In this document: piece by piece, positions 6,517-9,281 of the stretch
How positions within the stretch are numbered: position 1 is the stretch's first letter
Layout of the letters: each line of letters starts with the position of its first letter
Source: Clostridiales bacterium
GTDB taxonomy: Bacteria; Bacillota; Clostridia; Oscillospirales; Oscillospiraceae
Length of the DNA stretch: 9,281 nt
NCBI GenBank assembly: GCA_029098065.1
Contig: JAQXNP010000001.1
Location: 1-9,281 of the forward strand
Direction: 5' to 3'
Translations under genes and position numbers: made by a program
The notes under the pieces: model-generated
Databases searched by the model: none
What the model saw: only the letters and a program-made list of their open reading frames with translations
Told to the model about the DNA's origin: nothing

Positions 6517-6544
6517 GGAACAAATTTTTCCGCCCGACGTCTAA
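6517..6544 (+). promoter_or_regulatory. ECF-sigma-type promoter of the lipoprotein gene
   Basis: GGAACA (6517-6522) and CGTCTAA (6538-6544) are arranged as AAC, 16 bases, CGTC. This is the pattern of extracytoplasmic-function sigma promoters (AAC at -35, CGTC/CGTA at -10; also like E. coli sigma-E GGAAC and TCTAA). A T run in the spacer is also typical. The start would be near 6550, just before the ribosome site at 6554. No good sigma-A promoter points this way. No sigma gene is in view. Confidence 0.6.
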
Positions 6545-6568
6545 CGGGACAAAAGGAGGTTGATGGAC

Positions 6569-7519
6569 GTGAAACGGAGGTACTTTTTGACGGCTGTTCT
6601 GACCCTGGCGCTGCTGGCGGGCTGCGGCCAGGGAGACGGGGCGGCGGGCGCCTCTCCTGATCCGGCGGAAGCGGACGGCGGAGTCCGGACTTCGGAAGGG
6701 GCGGAGGAGACCCTGCTCGTTGCGTGCGAGACCCCCGCCTATGTGACCTGCCGCATCGCGGATGGGGCGGAAACGGGAGACCTGCTGCTGGCCGAACTGG
6801 ATTATACCTTGTACGGGGGGCACGACGGCTCCCATGACGGAAAGAGCGTCTATCGCCTTACGGTCGGAGACAATATTCCGGTCTATCTGGATGGGGAGGA
6901 GGCCTCCGCCGCCGATCTGAGGGATGGGATGCCGGTGGAGATCGCCTTTAACGGCGCTATGGCGGAGACCTTTCCCGCCCAGCTGGGTGAGGTCTACTCC
7001 CTCTCCGCCTGTTCCGTCGGTACCCGCCAGAGTCCCGGCGGTTCTTTCTATGACCTGTGCGGGTTCTATCTCCGGGTGCTGGACGACCTGTGGAATGTGG
7101 ATTCCGGGCTGAACAGCCGCATCTCCACGGCCGGGCTGGACCTGTCCCGGGCACCGGGTGATCTCCTGGACAGTGAGAAGGCGGCCATCGCCTGGCGCTT
7201 CGGGGAACTCCACGATGTGGAGGTGGTCACCGGCACCTTTGACGAGCTGGCGGAACAGGGTTGCTTTACCCGAGTGGCTTCGGGAAAGGTCCCGGAGGGA
7301 GGGGAGAACCCCATCTATGAGTGGGAGGACGGCTGCCTGTTCTCCATCATGGCCAGCGACGGCCACGAGGGGGAAATGTATTCCCTTCCCGTCCTGTTTT
7401 TTGACGCGCAGAAGTGGCGCAGCGGCACCGGGGCCTATTATTTTTGCGGCTGCTCCGCCGTCTGGCCCGAATCCGGCACCTGGTCGGGCTACACCGTGGG
7501 CAGCGAGGCGATTTCCTGA
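6569..7519 (+). CDS. Putative lipoprotein of unknown function with a DUF3221-like region
   Basis: Predicted membrane-anchored lipoprotein facing outward. From GTG at 6569 it begins MKRRYFLTAVLTLALLAGC with the lipobox LAGC and Cys19 as the lipidated residue. Residues ~20-50 are a flexible, Gly/Ala/Glu-rich linker. Residues ~55-150 resemble the DUF3221/YobA-type fold by eye (a two-step LRDGMPVEIAFNG then ETFPAQLGEVYSL, 117-145); this is a motif-level guess. Residues ~160-316 form a second region I cannot name, with YLRVLDDLWNVDSGLN (167-182), AIAWRFGELH (206-215), FFDAQKWRSGTGAYYFCGC (277-295) and TWSGYTVGSEAIS at the end. Extra cysteines (52, 61, 148, 164, 232, 256, 293, 295) could form disulfides. 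GTG at 6569 lies 9 bases after AGGAGG; ATG at 6563 is only 3 bases away and would add two residues. Behind an ECF-type promoter; convergent with ftsH. Confidence 0.85.
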   Translation: MKRRYFLTAVLTLALLAGCGQGDGAAGASPDPAEADGGVRTSEGAEETLLVACETPAYVTCRIADGAETGDLLLAELDYTLYGGHDGSHDGKSVYRLTVGDNIPVYLDGEEASAADLRDGMPVEIAFNGAMAETFPAQLGEVYSLSACSVGTRQSPGGSFYDLCGFYLRVLDDLWNVDSGLNSRISTAGLDLSRAPGDLLDSEKAAIAWRFGELHDVEVVTGTFDELAEQGCFTRVASGKVPEGGENPIYEWEDGCLFSIMASDGHEGEMYSLPVLFFDAQKWRSGTGAYYFCGCSAVWPESGTWSGYTVGSEAIS

Positions 7520-7539
7520 ACCGTTGGGACGAATGATAA

Positions 7540-7579
7540 AAACCGGGATATCTTCTCAAAAAGAGATCCCGGTTTATCG

Positions 7580-7583
<4 letters not shown>
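7540..7583 (-). terminator. Shared terminator between the lipoprotein gene and ftsH
   Basis: AAACCGGGAT (7540-7549) pairs with ATCCCGGTTT (7566-7575); the stem may continue inward (TCT/AGA) and, after a 2-base bulge, outward (GATA/TATC). On the minus strand the GG of the stem runs into TTTTTATC, a good U tract for ftsH. On the plus strand the stem ends in TTTATCGTTATTCC, weaker but usable. The ftsH stop codon (7582..7580) lies 4 bases outside the stem. Confidence 0.82.

Positions 7584-9281
<1,698 letters not shown>

Noticed and set aside
5562..6563. Plus-strand open frame opposite psuK
   Set aside because: Shadow of psuK, low complexity, and it would run through the psuKG promoter and palindrome.
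6560..6568. TTG at 6560 or ATG at 6563 as start of the lipoprotein
   Set aside because: Both lie 0-3 bases from the AGGAGG; GTG at 6569 has 9-base spacing and begins exactly with the basic signal-peptide head. ATG 6563 remains possible.
6416..7366. Minus-strand open frame opposite the lipoprotein gene
   Set aside because: The lipoprotein frame has a signal peptide, lipobox, ribosome site and promoter; this frame has none of these and overlaps the psuK start.

Overview
The window looks like chromosomal DNA from a GC-rich anaerobic Firmicute, most likely Oscillospiraceae (Flavonifractor/Intestinimonas/Oscillibacter-like). The basis is the protein style, strong AGGAGG ribosome sites, Firmicute sigma-A promoters, SLH-anchored surface proteins and a Gram-positive-type lipoprotein. 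Placement by phylogeny was not possible. Coding is dense and no mobile element, tRNA, rRNA or CRISPR array is seen.

Layout, left to right: (1) the 5' part of a malic enzyme gene on the minus strand, cut by the left edge; (2) udk, uridine kinase, on the plus strand, diverging from (1) through a symmetric back-to-back promoter region; (3) on the minus strand, convergent with udk across a shared terminator, a secreted SLH-anchored protein of the CpdB/5'-nucleotidase family whose metal centre appears lost; (4) psuK-psuG on the minus strand, a two-gene pseudouridine degradation operon whose kinase carries an N-terminal winged helix, with a near-perfect sigma-A promoter and a perfect palindrome over the start site; (5) a plus-strand lipoprotein of unknown function behind an ECF-sigma-type promoter; (6) ftsH on the minus strand, cut by the right edge and convergent with (5) across a shared terminator.

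Four of the seven genes belong to, or are homologous to, pyrimidine nucleoside and nucleotide metabolism. Uridine kinase makes UMP, PsuK phosphorylates pseudouridine, PsuG splits pseudouridine 5'-phosphate into uracil and ribose 5-phosphate, and the CpdB-like protein resembles enzymes that release nucleosides from nucleotides outside the membrane. No nucleoside transporter is present. Malic enzyme and FtsH look like ordinary housekeeping neighbours.

The points most worth following are the pseudoenzyme-like CpdB homologue on the cell surface, the possible self-regulation of psuKG by a kinase with its own DNA-binding domain, and the ECF-controlled lipoprotein.
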